NCBI RefSeq assembly: GCF_963855985.1
Contig: NC_087119.1
Coordinates: forward strand, 6,984,001 to 7,048,000
Source of the DNA: Ostrinia nubilalis
Lineage: Eukaryota; Arthropoda; Insecta; Lepidoptera; Crambidae
Direction: 5' to 3'
DNA: 64,000 bases
Of the stretch, positions 42,863-53,246 are shown in pieces. The notes beneath the pieces are model-generated. The model was not told the origin of the DNA. It worked only from the letters and a program-made list of their open reading frames with translations, and did no database searches. A program made the position numbers and the translations under genes. How positions within the stretch are numbered: the stretch's first letter is position 1; each line of letters opens with the position of its first letter.

Positions 42863-43569
42863 TTATGAAATTTGAAGCTGATGTTTATCTTGCAAGTCTC
42901 AACACATGAGCCAAATTTAAAGTGTTAACGCACAGTACTTTTTGAGTGATGAGAAGTCAAAAGTGGCTCCAAGTGGTTCGTCTAAATATACGCACGGTGC
43001 AGTCCCCTCCCTGGAACTAGGCTTAACATGCTCCCGCAGGTCTAGAATATTAGCTCAATGTTGATTTAGTCGATTTTCTCCTGATGGGAACATGTAAGAC
43101 AAAAATAAAATTTCCAATATTACAGACCTTCTAGAGTAGATGCCGCGAAAACTATACAAGATATAGAAAAATTTGACTATCTCACCTGTAGCAAATTCAA
43201 TAAGCTTTTTTTGGTTCATAGTAGTCATGTCACTAGGACGCATAGTTTCCGAGGATTAAGCGAAAAACCGAAAAGTGGTACCTTTAAACCCCCCTCTTCC
43301 CGCCGGCTCAAGGGCTAAGGGCGGGGACTTTTGCTATGTTCAGCTCCTAACTAGTCTAAATAAAGTCCCGAGGTCAGAAATTGTGTTCCACGGATTTCCA
43401 TCTATAATGCTTTAATGACTGGACTATATTCCAATTGAACAATTAAAGATGTGTTGCGATCTTTTTGGCTATTTTGGTCATGAACTATTTGACTCTGACT
43501 GCTATCGATAATTATTGTATTTGGAGCGCCAAATAGGTACAATCATGACTACATAATTATGTAGTAATA

Positions 43570-43770
43570 AAACAAAGCCGCTTTCCACTGTCTGTCCCTA
43601 TGGGACGCGCAATCCTCATCACGCGTTGGTTCCCGCTGAAAACCAGCATCTCGACATGACGTTTGTGTCATGTCGCGATTTTTGCTGAGCGGGCGCCTCC
43701 CCAGCAATTTTTAAGACATGTTTTTTTTTTTTTTTTTTCGTCACATTGTTATGCTGAATAAAGGGCTCAG
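43570..43770 (+). mobile_element. Retroelement 3' end with hairpin and poly-T
   Basis: GAGCGGGCGCCTCCCCAGCA is followed by an 18-20 base T run and TATGCTGAATAAAGGGCTCA, the pattern of a LINE 3' end with its own AATAAA. A perfect 9-bp hairpin, CGACATGAC with GTCATGTCG, lies at 43653-43676. No coding part is kept. Confidence 0.5.
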
Positions 43771-44875
43771 GCCTGAAATATCTGTTTTCCTAAAATGTAC
43801 AATGCTCAAAAAGTCTACGTAGGCTCATCATGTTTGCATTCCTATTTGTCAGCTTTATCGAAATGTATTCAATTTAAAATGTTTTTAAACACTTCTTTTC
43901 TATAATCTGAAAAGCGAACATTGTACAAAAACTGTCATTCTTGGAAACATACAATTTTAAATAGTTGACATTTTGAGAAGCTGAAATTATGCAAAAGACG
44001 TGCTCACATCCTGAATAGCAGATATTTTGCGAAAAATACATAACATACAAAAGGAAAACGGATAACGAATAAAGATTTTCTTATTCTTATAAATAAAGTA
44101 TTATATTCTAATTTAATTAATCTAAATATGGTCCAGATTATTAACACAGTATATTTATCTACTGTGTTATTAATGTAGGTACTCGTTATCAGATAAACAC
44201 ATTTTCTATTCATTCTATTCTAGTCTATTAACGTAGCTGACACTTGATATGCACACGCGTGTATTTTGGTCCCGAAAAGGCACAACCCTTGCCAGGACGT
44301 ATCTTTGACGTGGGAGGAAGGTGACCCAGGTTTAGGGTTGTCAGTGTTTTTATTTTGCCTACTTAGTAGATTTTTCAGTTAAATTGTGTTAAAATATTCA
44401 TTACCTAGTCGGATTTTATTTAAATTCACGCTGCAGTGCCAGCCAGGTATAGACCACAGCAGTTTGAGCTTAAAATTGTGGGAACTTATGAACTAGTTGT
44501 GACTAGAAGAAACTTTGCAAGAAAAATGGGTAATTTATTATTGACGGGATTGTATCATGTCCCTCAATTTTGAGTTTCCGATATTTCGACACTGTTGCAA
44601 GCGCCACGGTCACGGAGTACCTAACTGAGGAAACTGGCGGGTGAGATGTCATATAGGCAGACATAGACAAATTAATGTACATGGTAGCAATCCCGTCAAT
44701 GATAATTATGTATTATGTTAGTGACCATGAAAGTTTAATAAAACAATTTATGGGTAGTTTACTGTTCTATCGCCGGTACAATTAAACGAATCACGTGATA
44801 CGAACTCCAGTCTAGAATATGACTACTTAGTATAAACTTTAGGCTTGGTTTGAGAGTGATGCGTTCACTCATACG
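43771..44875. other. Non-coding, nothing recognised
   Basis: No supported feature; AT-rich. Confidence 0.4.
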
Positions 44876-45012
44876 GGACTATTCCCACCTCTCGTTCCCA
44901 CCGTTGCAATTCCTGTGTAGCCAGGATCTACAGCTTGACCGCCAATAAAAACTCAACCAGTGAAAGTCAAGTTTGTCCCGGGGAAAAGTTAAACTGTCAT
45001 TGGGGTCCAAAT
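44876..45012 (-). mobile_element. LINE 3' tail fragment (reverse), continued at 48898
   Basis: Reversed, it contains CGGTCAAGCTGTAGATCCTG, CACAGGAATTGCAACGGTGG and GAGAGGTGGGAATAGTCCCG, the 3' tail of the LINE at 54168-56277. It breaks off where the 3.9-kb TIR element begins, and related sequence resumes after that element. Confidence 0.7.
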
Positions 45013-45606
45013 CGCACCCTTAGAATGAAAGTGACTTAACTCAAAATTCCTGTTACTCTCGATTTCACCATAAACTGACCTTCTAAAGCATGCTCTATAT
45101 CCCTGTATAGATAAAGTGACCTATCTCTTAGTAAAGGCAGAGCAACGCATACTTCGGTCACTTTCACTAGTCCCGCTTTTCATGTATGCATATTGTGTGA
45201 AAGAGGCAGAACTAGTTTTACGTCGGCGGTGCTTGCGAGTGTACGTGTAAAACATTGGCGGATCTCGAATTGTATCTGTTTATTACAAAAATACTGTAAA
45301 GGTAAGTTCATGATTTTTTGTCATAAAGTGACCTTTTAATAAATAGGTCTGTATTTAAACTAAATATGTTAGAGTATTCAGTGTTCATTTATGGATTCGG
45401 TCTGTTTAGTTAAAAATATAAATGAAGGATACACGACACTTTTACGAATAGGACTATTTATGACTGAACTAACCTAATTTAGTTTTGATATTTTTGATAT
45501 TGCGCCTGTGTAGAAGAAAAAATAAAAAGGACCGATTAACATATTTTTGGAATATGTCGCTTTAATATAAAATTTGTTTAAGATATTATGTATAAATTTA
45601 TGTACT

Positions 45607-46340
45607 TAAAGCGCGCTCTACACTCGCGGCGCGAAAGGCCGCGAAAGCCGCGAAACGCGTGTGTAGATGGTTTCGCGGACTTTCGCGCGTTCACGTTCAC
45701 GCTTCGCGCCGTTCCCCGTTCGTTGTCGGTTTTTTGTCCCGCGACAAAGGTTCGCGCTTGGTTCACGGCGCGCGATCGCGAACGCAACTACACTCGCAGT
45801 TTTTCGCAATAGCTGAGAAGACGCCGTCGCAAATGGTTGTGCATTATTGCGTACTTACTAACGTTCTTTTTTTTTTAAATGAGTAGGTACTAGGCATGGA
45901 ATAATGAACTTAAGTTGAAATTTATCGAGTGTTTTCAATCCGAACCAATACTTTGACAGTCCAAACACAAGGACCATAAAAATAAGACCCACTATGCCTG
46001 GACGCGGATAAGTGACATTTTGAATATTCCAGTCCAGTTATAGAACCTATAGAAAGAAAGTTAAGGATTCCACTCATAGTGGAGCAAGCTCAAGTGAAAT
46101 ATATGTATAAACCCATTAAACATTTTTTATTTGTGTCTTATTTTTAATACATAGGTAATTGTAATACGATATAGCATAGAGCGTCACCGCAGTAACAATC
46201 ACGTCGTCATCCATTGAGGCCGCGAACGAGACTGCGAGGTTTCGCGAGTGTGGAGAGACACATATAAACGCGAAGTGTACGGCGCGAATCGCGGCGTGAA
46301 TTCACAGCAAGAATCGCGCGCGAGTGTAGAGCGCGCTTTA
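45607..46340. mobile_element. Nested GC-rich TIR element
   Basis: TAAAGCGCGCTCTACACTCG at the left and its complement at 46319-46340 are perfect ends. The subterminal parts are rich in CGCGAAAG and GCGAAC words in both orientations. Open frames on both strands at 45578-45886 arise from this stop-poor, CG-rich repeat and are not genes. Confidence 0.7.
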
Positions 46341-46395
46341 GAGTTTAATAAGTTGTGTTGTTTCAGACTTTACTTCACAAGTTTACTAGTAAACT

Positions 46396-46715
46396 AAGAG
46401 CTAGTGAACGCCAGACCTACGTCATTTTATAAAAGCTGAAAGTTTATCAGCGTATGCTCCCAATATAGGTTATAATGTTGGTGAATTATGAAGTTTGGGT
46501 CATCGTGGCTTTGGGAGCTTTAGAGCTACCCTAAAAAACTGTCTGGCAAGGAGTTGGAACTGTCAAAACTGTGTGAGTGTTGGGGAAAATATTTCTAATT
46601 ATTGCCAAAATATTAAACAAAAAAAATCAGATTTTATAGTATATCCTATATTGGGATACGCTGACAAACTTTCAGCTTTTATAAAATGAAGTAGGTCTGG
46701 CGTTCACTAGCTCTT
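46396..46715. mobile_element. Nested MITE with AAGAGCTAGTGAACGCC ends
   Basis: Inverted arms of about 84 bp: AAGAGCTAGTGAACGCCAGA through CATTTTATAAAAGCTGAAAG, and back. ACT flanks both sides, a 3-bp target duplication. The loop is about 150 bp and non-coding. Confidence 0.8.
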
Positions 46716-46789
46716 ACTCTATAGTCAAAATAACATCAAGACGAGTTAGTTCAAGATATGTTTAGTTTGATGGTAATAACACCTCCAAA

Positions 46790-47465
46790 CATGCAAACTT
46801 ATAATGAAAACAAAGACAGGGAGCTTTTTTTCCCTCGGGGATAACGGAGTCAAACAGCTTCTGAAGAGCCTTTAGTGCCGGCGCTCCACCTGCTTTCAGA
46901 AGCTCAGCCGTGATTCCATCATCACCCTGTACCTTGTTGTTTTTCAGGTGTTTGAGAGCCATTCTAATCTCGCACAGACTGACGTCCGAGATATCTTATA
47001 GTGTCAGGTCAATCTAGCTCTTGGGTCTTCGGCTAGATTTGTGATCAGGTGTGCGTACACTCGTGATAATTTTCCGTAGAACCTCAACCTCTTCCAATAT
47101 CTCAGGCCCCGACGAGATGACTCTGCCATCCTCGGTCTTCAGCTTGGTCAGTTGGCTTTGGCCAACAGACAGATATCTTGCTATAGAGCCCTTGTTACGC
47201 TCAGTCGCCTCTTTAATTGGGTCTGTATCAAATTGGCGTAGGTCGCGTTTCTTCTCTCTTCCATAAGTTGGTGAGGTCAGAGATCTTTTTGGTTCCTTTT
47301 GAACGACGGGTTTTAGTGAACTTAGACCCAGTCGTTTGGACAATTCCTACGAACCTGTCATTGCATTCGTCCACATTTCCGTAGTCTCCTAGGCATTTGA
47401 AAAGATTTTGCAATTCGAGATAAAAGCTTTCGGGGTTTTGGAGCTGGATGAGCGCTAGGCAGAGC
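46790..47465 (-). pseudogene. RTE LINE, inverted 5' half (broken)
   Basis: On the minus strand, in order: FVGIVQTTGSKFTKTRRSKG, ATERNKGSIARYLSVGQSQL, LKTEDGRVISSGPEILEEVE and ALKHLKNNKVQGDDGITAEL with LLKAGG. These are the linker and first reverse transcriptase blocks of an RTE-type LINE. Frameshifts and stops break it. It abuts the opposite-strand 3' half at about 47465. Confidence 0.75.
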
Positions 47466-48230
47466 GAAGACTTCATCACCTTCATTGGATTCGCGGAAGA
47501 TATCGTAGTCATGCTCGATGGCTTCTCGATGTATGAAGAGCTTCTCAACAAATGGTTCTTAAAATGAACATGGACAAGACAAAAATCATGTCAAATATCC
47601 GTGTTGTAACCCACACCTCTGAAAGTTAGAGACTACACTCGAAGTTGTTGACAATTAAGTGTACCTGGGACAATCCAGTTAGGTAGGTCCAACTTCGAGA
47701 AAGAGGTCAACCATCGAATTTATCTCGGCTGTGCTGCGTTCGGGAAGCTTCGCAATATTCTCACGTCCGAAATGCCGCAGTGTCTCAAAACAAAAGTCTT
47801 TGACCAGTGTGTGTTGCCAGTGACAACTTAAGGATCTGAGACGTGGTCGCTTTCTATAGGCCTCATAAGAAGGCCCGAGGGCGATGGAGCGTGCTATTCT
47901 CGGAGTCTCCCTGCGCGATCGAATCAGAAATGAGAAGATCCGCAGTAGAACCAAAGTGACATAGCACGCAGAATCGCTAAAATCATGTGGCAGTGGGCGG
48001 GGTACATAGCTCACAGAGTTGATGGGCCGCTGGGGCAAAAAAGTTCTCGAGTGGCGACCACGAGTTGGAAGACGTAGTGGCAGGCCCTCCACTAGGTGGA
48101 TCGACGATCTGGTGAAGGTCGCGGGAGGTGCCTATGCGGGCGGCGCAGGACCGGTCGTTTTGGAAATCTTTGGAGTAGGCCTGTGTCCAGCAATAAGTAA
48201 ACGTCATTCGGCTGAAACGAACGACTAAGA
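47466..48230 (+). pseudogene. RTE LINE, 3' half in sense orientation (broken)
   Basis: Frame pieces read EDFITFIGFAEDIVVMLDG (the YADD box as FAED), LKMNMDKTKIMSN, then CLKTKVFDQCVLPVTT, and near the end WGKKVLEWRPRVGRRSGRPS and TRWIDDLVKVAGG. It ends around TCGGCTGAAACGAACGACT. Stops and frameshifts are present. Together with 46790-47465 it is one element whose 5' part is inverted. Confidence 0.75.
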
Positions 48231-48897
48231 AGCAAACTATACCCTTGGGCTATACTTCGGTTAGTTTTTTTCATACAAAAAGGCTACCTTATAGCACCCA
48301 ATATCTGAATGTGTAATTCGAATTATCCGAATTATCCAACACTGTCTTATTGCTCACCTACCTACACTAAGAAATCTTTCACCCAAAAAGTGGTTGGTAG
48401 TGTACATCGTATTGTAGTTAGTACCTAGATAATTATTTTTTTAGGTTTGGTTAGGTACCTGACAGGTTAGAGCACTTGCCCCACCCTGCCCCACCGTGGC
48501 TACGCCCATGTTCACTACCTTTTATTCACATAACATTAAGTATAGTAATGACTTATGTCAACAGATTCATTTGCAATATGCGTCATAAACAGACTTTATT
48601 AATAAAAAATCTCATCAGTTTCAAAAGTATTTTGTAATAAAGTGACCTAATTTAGAAGTACTTTATATTTTATGTCAAAATATATACTAAATAAAGTATA
48701 ATTACAAAAAATACTCTGCCAATGTTAACTCAAAAGGTTAATCAATAAATCTATTTAAAATCAATCAAATGCGACGGAACACGAAAGAGATATACTCGTA
48801 GTAAAATGTATTCAAGACTACACTTTTTTGAAGACTTTCTTGTTCATTTACCACAAATTGCATTTTTTGGATTCGGTCACTTTCATTCTAAGGGTGC

Positions 48898-48950
48898 GAA
48901 ATAATCAGAAAAAAAATAATCAGAAGAACATAGGAGGAGTTCGAAGTTAA
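48898..48950 (-). mobile_element. LINE 3' region fragment, continuation of 44876-45012
   Basis: AATAATCAGAAGAACATAGG and AGGAGTTCGAA match, reversed, the 3' untranslated part of the LINE at 56125-56160. It resumes the tail interrupted at 45012. Confidence 0.6.
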
Positions 48951-48954
48951 GTTT

Positions 48955-49155
48955 AATTTCCAATATGCAGACACACGTCAAGCGTTTACGTTACGTGTGT
49001 TCGCTAGCAACTGCGTAAATAAATGACATTAAATCTATGACAAATTGTACAGCGCCCCTAGCGGCTACTTTCAAGAACTAAAAACTTCATAGAATTTTTT
49101 GACGCACTCGCTAGCGAGCACACCTAACATAAACCCACGGTAAGCACACTGTATA
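48955..49155. mobile_element. MITE family D, variant copy
   Basis: ACTGCGTAAATAAATGACAT, TAAATCTATGACAAATTGTA and CAGCGCCCCTAGCGGCTACT match the core of the family at 24943. It is flanked by GTGTGTTCGC and AGCACACC words in inverted arrangement. Confidence 0.55.
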
Positions 49156-50656
49156 CAGACACGCTGCGTGTGAAGCCCCCGACAATTTGGCGTGCAGCCA
49201 TTCTAACTTGACCCGTGGGTAGTTGAAAGGGACAACATGTATTATTTCAATAGGTTTACCAACAGTTATTTTACACTACATAAACGTATTCATGTTCGAT
49301 TATTTTATTTTATAACTTTATAAATATTCGCTTCTATTCTAACAACGCCGCTAACGTATAATAAGCCTGAAAGTGGCAGCCCTACCTTATACGCCCACGG
49401 ACACCTTCACCGTTCAGTGAACTCTAAGAAATGAAAGGATCTCGATAGTTTTTGCATCTCGATGCTTTAGTAAAATAAGATCATTAAAACTCGATTGGAG
49501 AAATCAAAGTGTAAAAAGTCTGTTTGCAAAGCATTTCAAATGCTGCAGCTAGTTGAAGGGCAAAAAGCTAAAAGGTAGGTGTTAAGAAAAAATAGATCTA
49601 TAGTTTGTACATATTTTGCTCGTGTTATTATTATCCTAAATCTTCCTAGATATCCGGACCTGTGTAGGTGTCTATGGGCGTAGGGCGACGGTAATAAGGT
49701 AATTCTTCTGCTCGTTTGCCTCCTGTCCCATAAAAAAAACTATTTGGAATCCTCGTATGAATTTTCAAAATCGATTGCATTGTTTGATTTGTTTTCTTTG
49801 AAACAATGAACGTAGATGTAATTCGGATCTACTCGTATTTAGTGACCAATAAAAATGTAATTGTGTTTCTTCTTCTTCTAGCCGAAAGTACACTGCTGTC
49901 CTGCGCTGCCCTCATCCAGAAACTTCCCGTGACCTTCATCCGTTCGTCGATGCACTGATCCTGCCTGCCTACATGACATCTCCAGGTATTAGCTTGCTAT
50001 TAGAAAACAGTATTGCCCCAACGGCTGTCAGTTCTACGAATCTATGTATATGCCTCGTGTCTGACCGTACTTGAGAGTGGTGATTCTGGACCTAAAAATA
50101 AAATTTTATCGAATTAAAAATCGTTAAAAATTGCAGAGTAAGCCTGTAAATGTATTTTTTAAGTTGTTGGCCTATAACCTACCGATAAATTAAAGGTACC
50201 TAGATGAAAAACGACATTTAGGCCAGTCTCCGTCAGAAACACTGAAAGTTAAATTAATTAGACTTTTTACACATAGCAAGTACTTAAATGAACTGTTTGT
50301 TTGCTTCATTATGAATCAGAATTTCTACCTTTTTTAAGACTGACGTTCATTAGTCTCAGAAAATGAAGGTGATAATGAAGGGATATAGAAGAAGAAAAAG
50401 AGAGAGATTAGGAGAGTGGATACACGAATGTAACTAACATATTGAGTACTTTTTTCTCCAAAAAAAATTTTAACATTTGCACCGCCACTCAGTGACTCTT
50501 GGCCTAAACTTATTTATGTCTCATAATCAAATTGCAGAATCGAATTAAAAACTCGCGAACCACAACTTCAGTGCCTAGGCAAATTTTCCCTCTGAAAACG
50601 TAATTGCATTCGTGTGATCTTCAAGCACTCTTTGTGAGTCTCTTCATTTCGAGATC
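49156..50656. other. Non-coding with two LINE scraps
   Basis: At 49665-49745 a reversed scrap (CTGCTCGTTTGCCTCCTGTC) matches the repeat at 58603. At 49880-49995 is a decayed RTE 3' fragment (TGCGCTGCCCTCATCCAGAA). No gene is seen. Confidence 0.45.
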
Positions 50657-51056
50657 ATAAAGGCTTCGGGAGACCAAACGCGGGGCAGTAGCAGCGCAGT
50701 TTGAATGCGGGACCGCGCAAGTTGTAATACAAGAAACTCTTTGAAGTGTGTCATACCAAATTTGAACACGGGCCCGAGCTCCAAATGCTCCGCACTGCTA
50801 CTGCCAAACGACAAACAAGGCGGCGCGGGAGCGGGACAGAAGCGGGCCCGCGCTGTTGTATTACTATGGCGGCCATATTAGCATGACATACTGGAGGCAG
50901 GGCGTTGAGAGCGGTTTTCGAATATTTAATTTTTTGACAAACGCCCGCGCCCGCGTTGCAACTGCTTTGAAACTGCGCTGCCTTCAGTGTGCCTACTGCC
51001 ACGCTGCACTGACCCGAACTGCTTCTGACCCGCGTTTGGTCTGTGGAAGCCTTTAT
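50657..51056. mobile_element. GC-rich 400-bp foldback element
   Basis: The ends ATAAAGGCTTC and GAAGCCTTTAT, then AGACCAAACGCGGG and CCCGCGTTTGGTCT, are inverted. The subterminal parts also pair (CAGCGCAGTTTGAATGCGGG against GAAACTGCGCTGCC). Two opposing frames of 96 and 107 codons come from the palindrome and are not genes. Confidence 0.65.
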
Positions 51057-51278
51057 TATGAATCTAGCTTTCATTTACCTGTTACGATGTCAAATACAGT
51101 CTTTGGGGTCCACTGTCGAACTTTGATTACATGTGGTTCTTTCTAATCAATGCGAAACTTTAATGGGTTTCAGTCAAAATATGACATTCTAGCTCAAAGA
51201 TTCTCCCAATATTCATGTTGGATTTTAGTACGCAAACCGTCATATGCCGACCCAAATGTTAAAATAATTTATAGCCAC

Positions 51279-51460
51279 GATAGCCGAACGGTGAAGGGGT
51301 CGGAGTGACTCGAGATCCGAGGAACGCGGGTTCGAATCCCACCACCGCTCGACTATATTGTGGTGAGCCCACTCGTAACACAAGCTAATTTAGCTTACCA
51401 CGAGGGGCTAACGGGACTATTAGTAATGTGGGCAATACAAATTGCTAATAAAAAAATTAT
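51279..51460 (+). mobile_element. tRNA-derived SINE
   Basis: Box A-like ATAGCCGAACGGTGAAGGGG and box B GGGTTCGAATCCC lie at RNA polymerase III promoter spacing. A body follows (GTGGTGAGCCCACTCGTAAC, ACGAGGGGCTAACGGGACTA), then an A-rich end. A reversed copy is at 60160-60290. Confidence 0.75.
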
Positions 51461-52929
51461 CTAGTCAAGTCTCTTGTCAATGCCTCTATCACGAGGCGCC
51501 ATTTTCGTCTTATTTATTTACAAGCTTCTGCCCGCAGTTTTGCCCGTGAAACGACTGAGAGACAGAACTTGAACTCGACTACTTACTACTTTCATTTTTG
51601 TAAAACCCGTCCTGCATGGCTGAAAATATTCGAAAGAAAGAAAGAAAAAAATATTCATTTGATACCAAAAATAGAACGATACTCGATACCTTTTTTGTAA
51701 ACTCCATTGCTCAAATACAACAACATACATTTGGAATGTTTCATGAACTAACGAACTACGGAATGGCTAGCCTAAAATGGAAACAAAAATAATTTAATCA
51801 AACTACGTTTCGATGCAGTCCTTTGTGACATTCCACTAATAATTAGAGCTTTGACAAAATTTAATTAAGTTTTGGAATATCTAAATTAATTCACTGTATC
51901 GAAAACATCGATAGGATTCCTTTCAAAGGGAAATGATGCTTTGATTCAAACGTATACCAAACGGAATATGCACACACATTAACGAAGTATGTGTACAGTG
52001 TACAGACAATATTTTTAAAAGCTTTTGATTAACTGAAATAACTATTTTGATATTCTACAAAGACTTGTTGATGTTTATATTTTCCAGTTCTTTAATAGCT
52101 TTCTAATTTAAAGAAATTGACATTATTAAAAGAAAAAGATACCATAAAAAACTTTAATTTGTCTAATTTGTCCTTTCCAATCTCGTTTTGTTTTTATCAA
52201 AGCTGAAGAATATTTCATTTCATAAAGTAGCGAAGATTGCTTTAAAAACTTACTTAATAACTGCCTTTGCTATTTCCAAAGGTAGTCGCACACTGTTTGT
52301 ATTAAGTAATTACTAATTTTAATCTACTTCAACCTGTAAAAGTTTTAACATGCAGACAAGGAGAAGCGTAAACTGTACTTACACAGACCTTCACTTATTA
52401 CGTGGGGCTTATTAACTAAATTCTTAGGTATTACCAGTTTGTGTGATTGTTCATTTTGCTACGAGTCTCGTAGCACTAATGTACAGAGAGCTTTATGTAG
52501 CACTTCGTAGCGTCGTAGCAATTATTACTACGAGTCTTATCCGGATCAGGCGGGTCTCGCCTTTGTAATCAACACGTTGGATCTCTAGAAACAGTTTTGC
52601 TTCAGGCCCTGAAAGTATTTCTTTGAAAACTTGTTATGATGTAGCTAGATTATTTTTTTGCGTTAATAATGATTTCATTTCGTTTAATCTCTGAATTTTG
52701 AGCGTTATAATATTAGTTTTACAGATGTATTATTTGAGTTCAATTAATTTTCAATTGATATTAGTAAGTACTTTTAAATCTCAAAATAGTACTTAACTAC
52801 ATTAGACTCCACATTACTTAACTTATAACTACATAGGGGCCTTACCACAAAAAGCTAAACGTGTGTTGAACACTAGGTAGTTAAATTTCTTTTAATTGAA
52901 GTATGATTTCCTTGATTGATTTGACCCTT
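51461..52929. other. Non-coding, with a GCTACGAG-rich patch
   Basis: At 52455-52545 words such as GCTACGAGTCTCGTAGC and CTTCGTAGCGTCGTAGC repeat in both orientations. Similar words are at 62400-62510. A Helitron terminus scrap (reversed) is near 51527. No gene is seen. Confidence 0.4.
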
Positions 52930-53085
52930 ATAGTTTCAATATGTCTTTCTGTCGGTCTGTCTGTCTGTCTGTCTGTCCGAGGCTTTGATTGGAAACTGTT
53001 GGCACTAGAGAGCTGTAATTTTGTGGAGGTATGTATATTAATCACGCCGACAAAACAGTAAAATAAAATTTTGGAAAAAATAATT
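52930..53085. repeat. Interspersed repeat shared with 26850-27135
   Basis: TCTGTCTGTCTGTCCGAGGC, TGGCACTAGAGAGCTGTAAT and TTGTGGAGGTATGTATATTA match the first copy. Here it runs straight into a LINE tail. Confidence 0.6.
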
Positions 53086-53087
53086 GG

Positions 53088-53246
53088 CCTTCACTGGTTG
53101 AGTTTTTATTGGCGGTTAAGCTGTGGGTCCTGGCTATACAGGAGTTGCAGCGGTAGGAACGAGAGGTCCGAATAGTCTCGTAATCATCATCATTATCATC
53201 ATCATCTCAGCCATAGGACGTCGACTGCTGAACATAGTCCCGTAAT
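53088..53246 (+). mobile_element. LINE 3' tail with a small RTE insertion at its end
   Basis: CTTCACTGGTTGAGTTTTTA, GGCGGTTAAGCTGTGGGTCC and AGGAGTTGCAGCGGTAGGAA match the LINE tail at 56180-56277. At its end a 48-bp reversed RTE 3' scrap (ATAGGACGTCGACTGCTGAA) is flanked by ATAGTCTCGTAAT and ATAGTCCCGTAAT, a 13-bp target duplication with one mismatch. Confidence 0.65.

Larger units (their letters stand above)
36824..43426. mobile_element. Foldback transposon copy 2, interrupted by a DIRS element
   Basis: The left part (36824-37647) and right part (42863-43426) match the uninterrupted copy at 22165-23552, including the outer ends TAGTCCAGTCAATGAAT and ATTGACTGGACTA-like sequence. TAT lies on both sides, a 3-bp target duplication. 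The 5.2 kb between is the DIRS retrotransposon, which sits where copy 1 reads GAGGCAGATTTATGAAATTT. Confidence 0.85.
45015..48897. mobile_element. 3.9-kb TIR element carrying nested insertions
   Basis: The inverted ends GCACCCTTAGAATGAAAGTG at the left and the complement at 48876-48897 define it. Subterminal copies of AAAGTGACC lie at about 45028, 45105, 45160 (inverted), 45318, 48641 and 48877. A strong splice donor (TGTAAAG|GTAAGTTC) near 45301 may belong to a lost transposase gene. The middle is filled with three other insertions (45607, 46396, 46790). No transposase is left. Superfamily unknown. Confidence 0.65.

Noticed and set aside
45578..45886. Overlapping arginine-rich frames on both strands
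   Set aside because: They fall in the CG-rich arm of a TIR element. The lack of stops is a by-product of composition and palindromic repeats.
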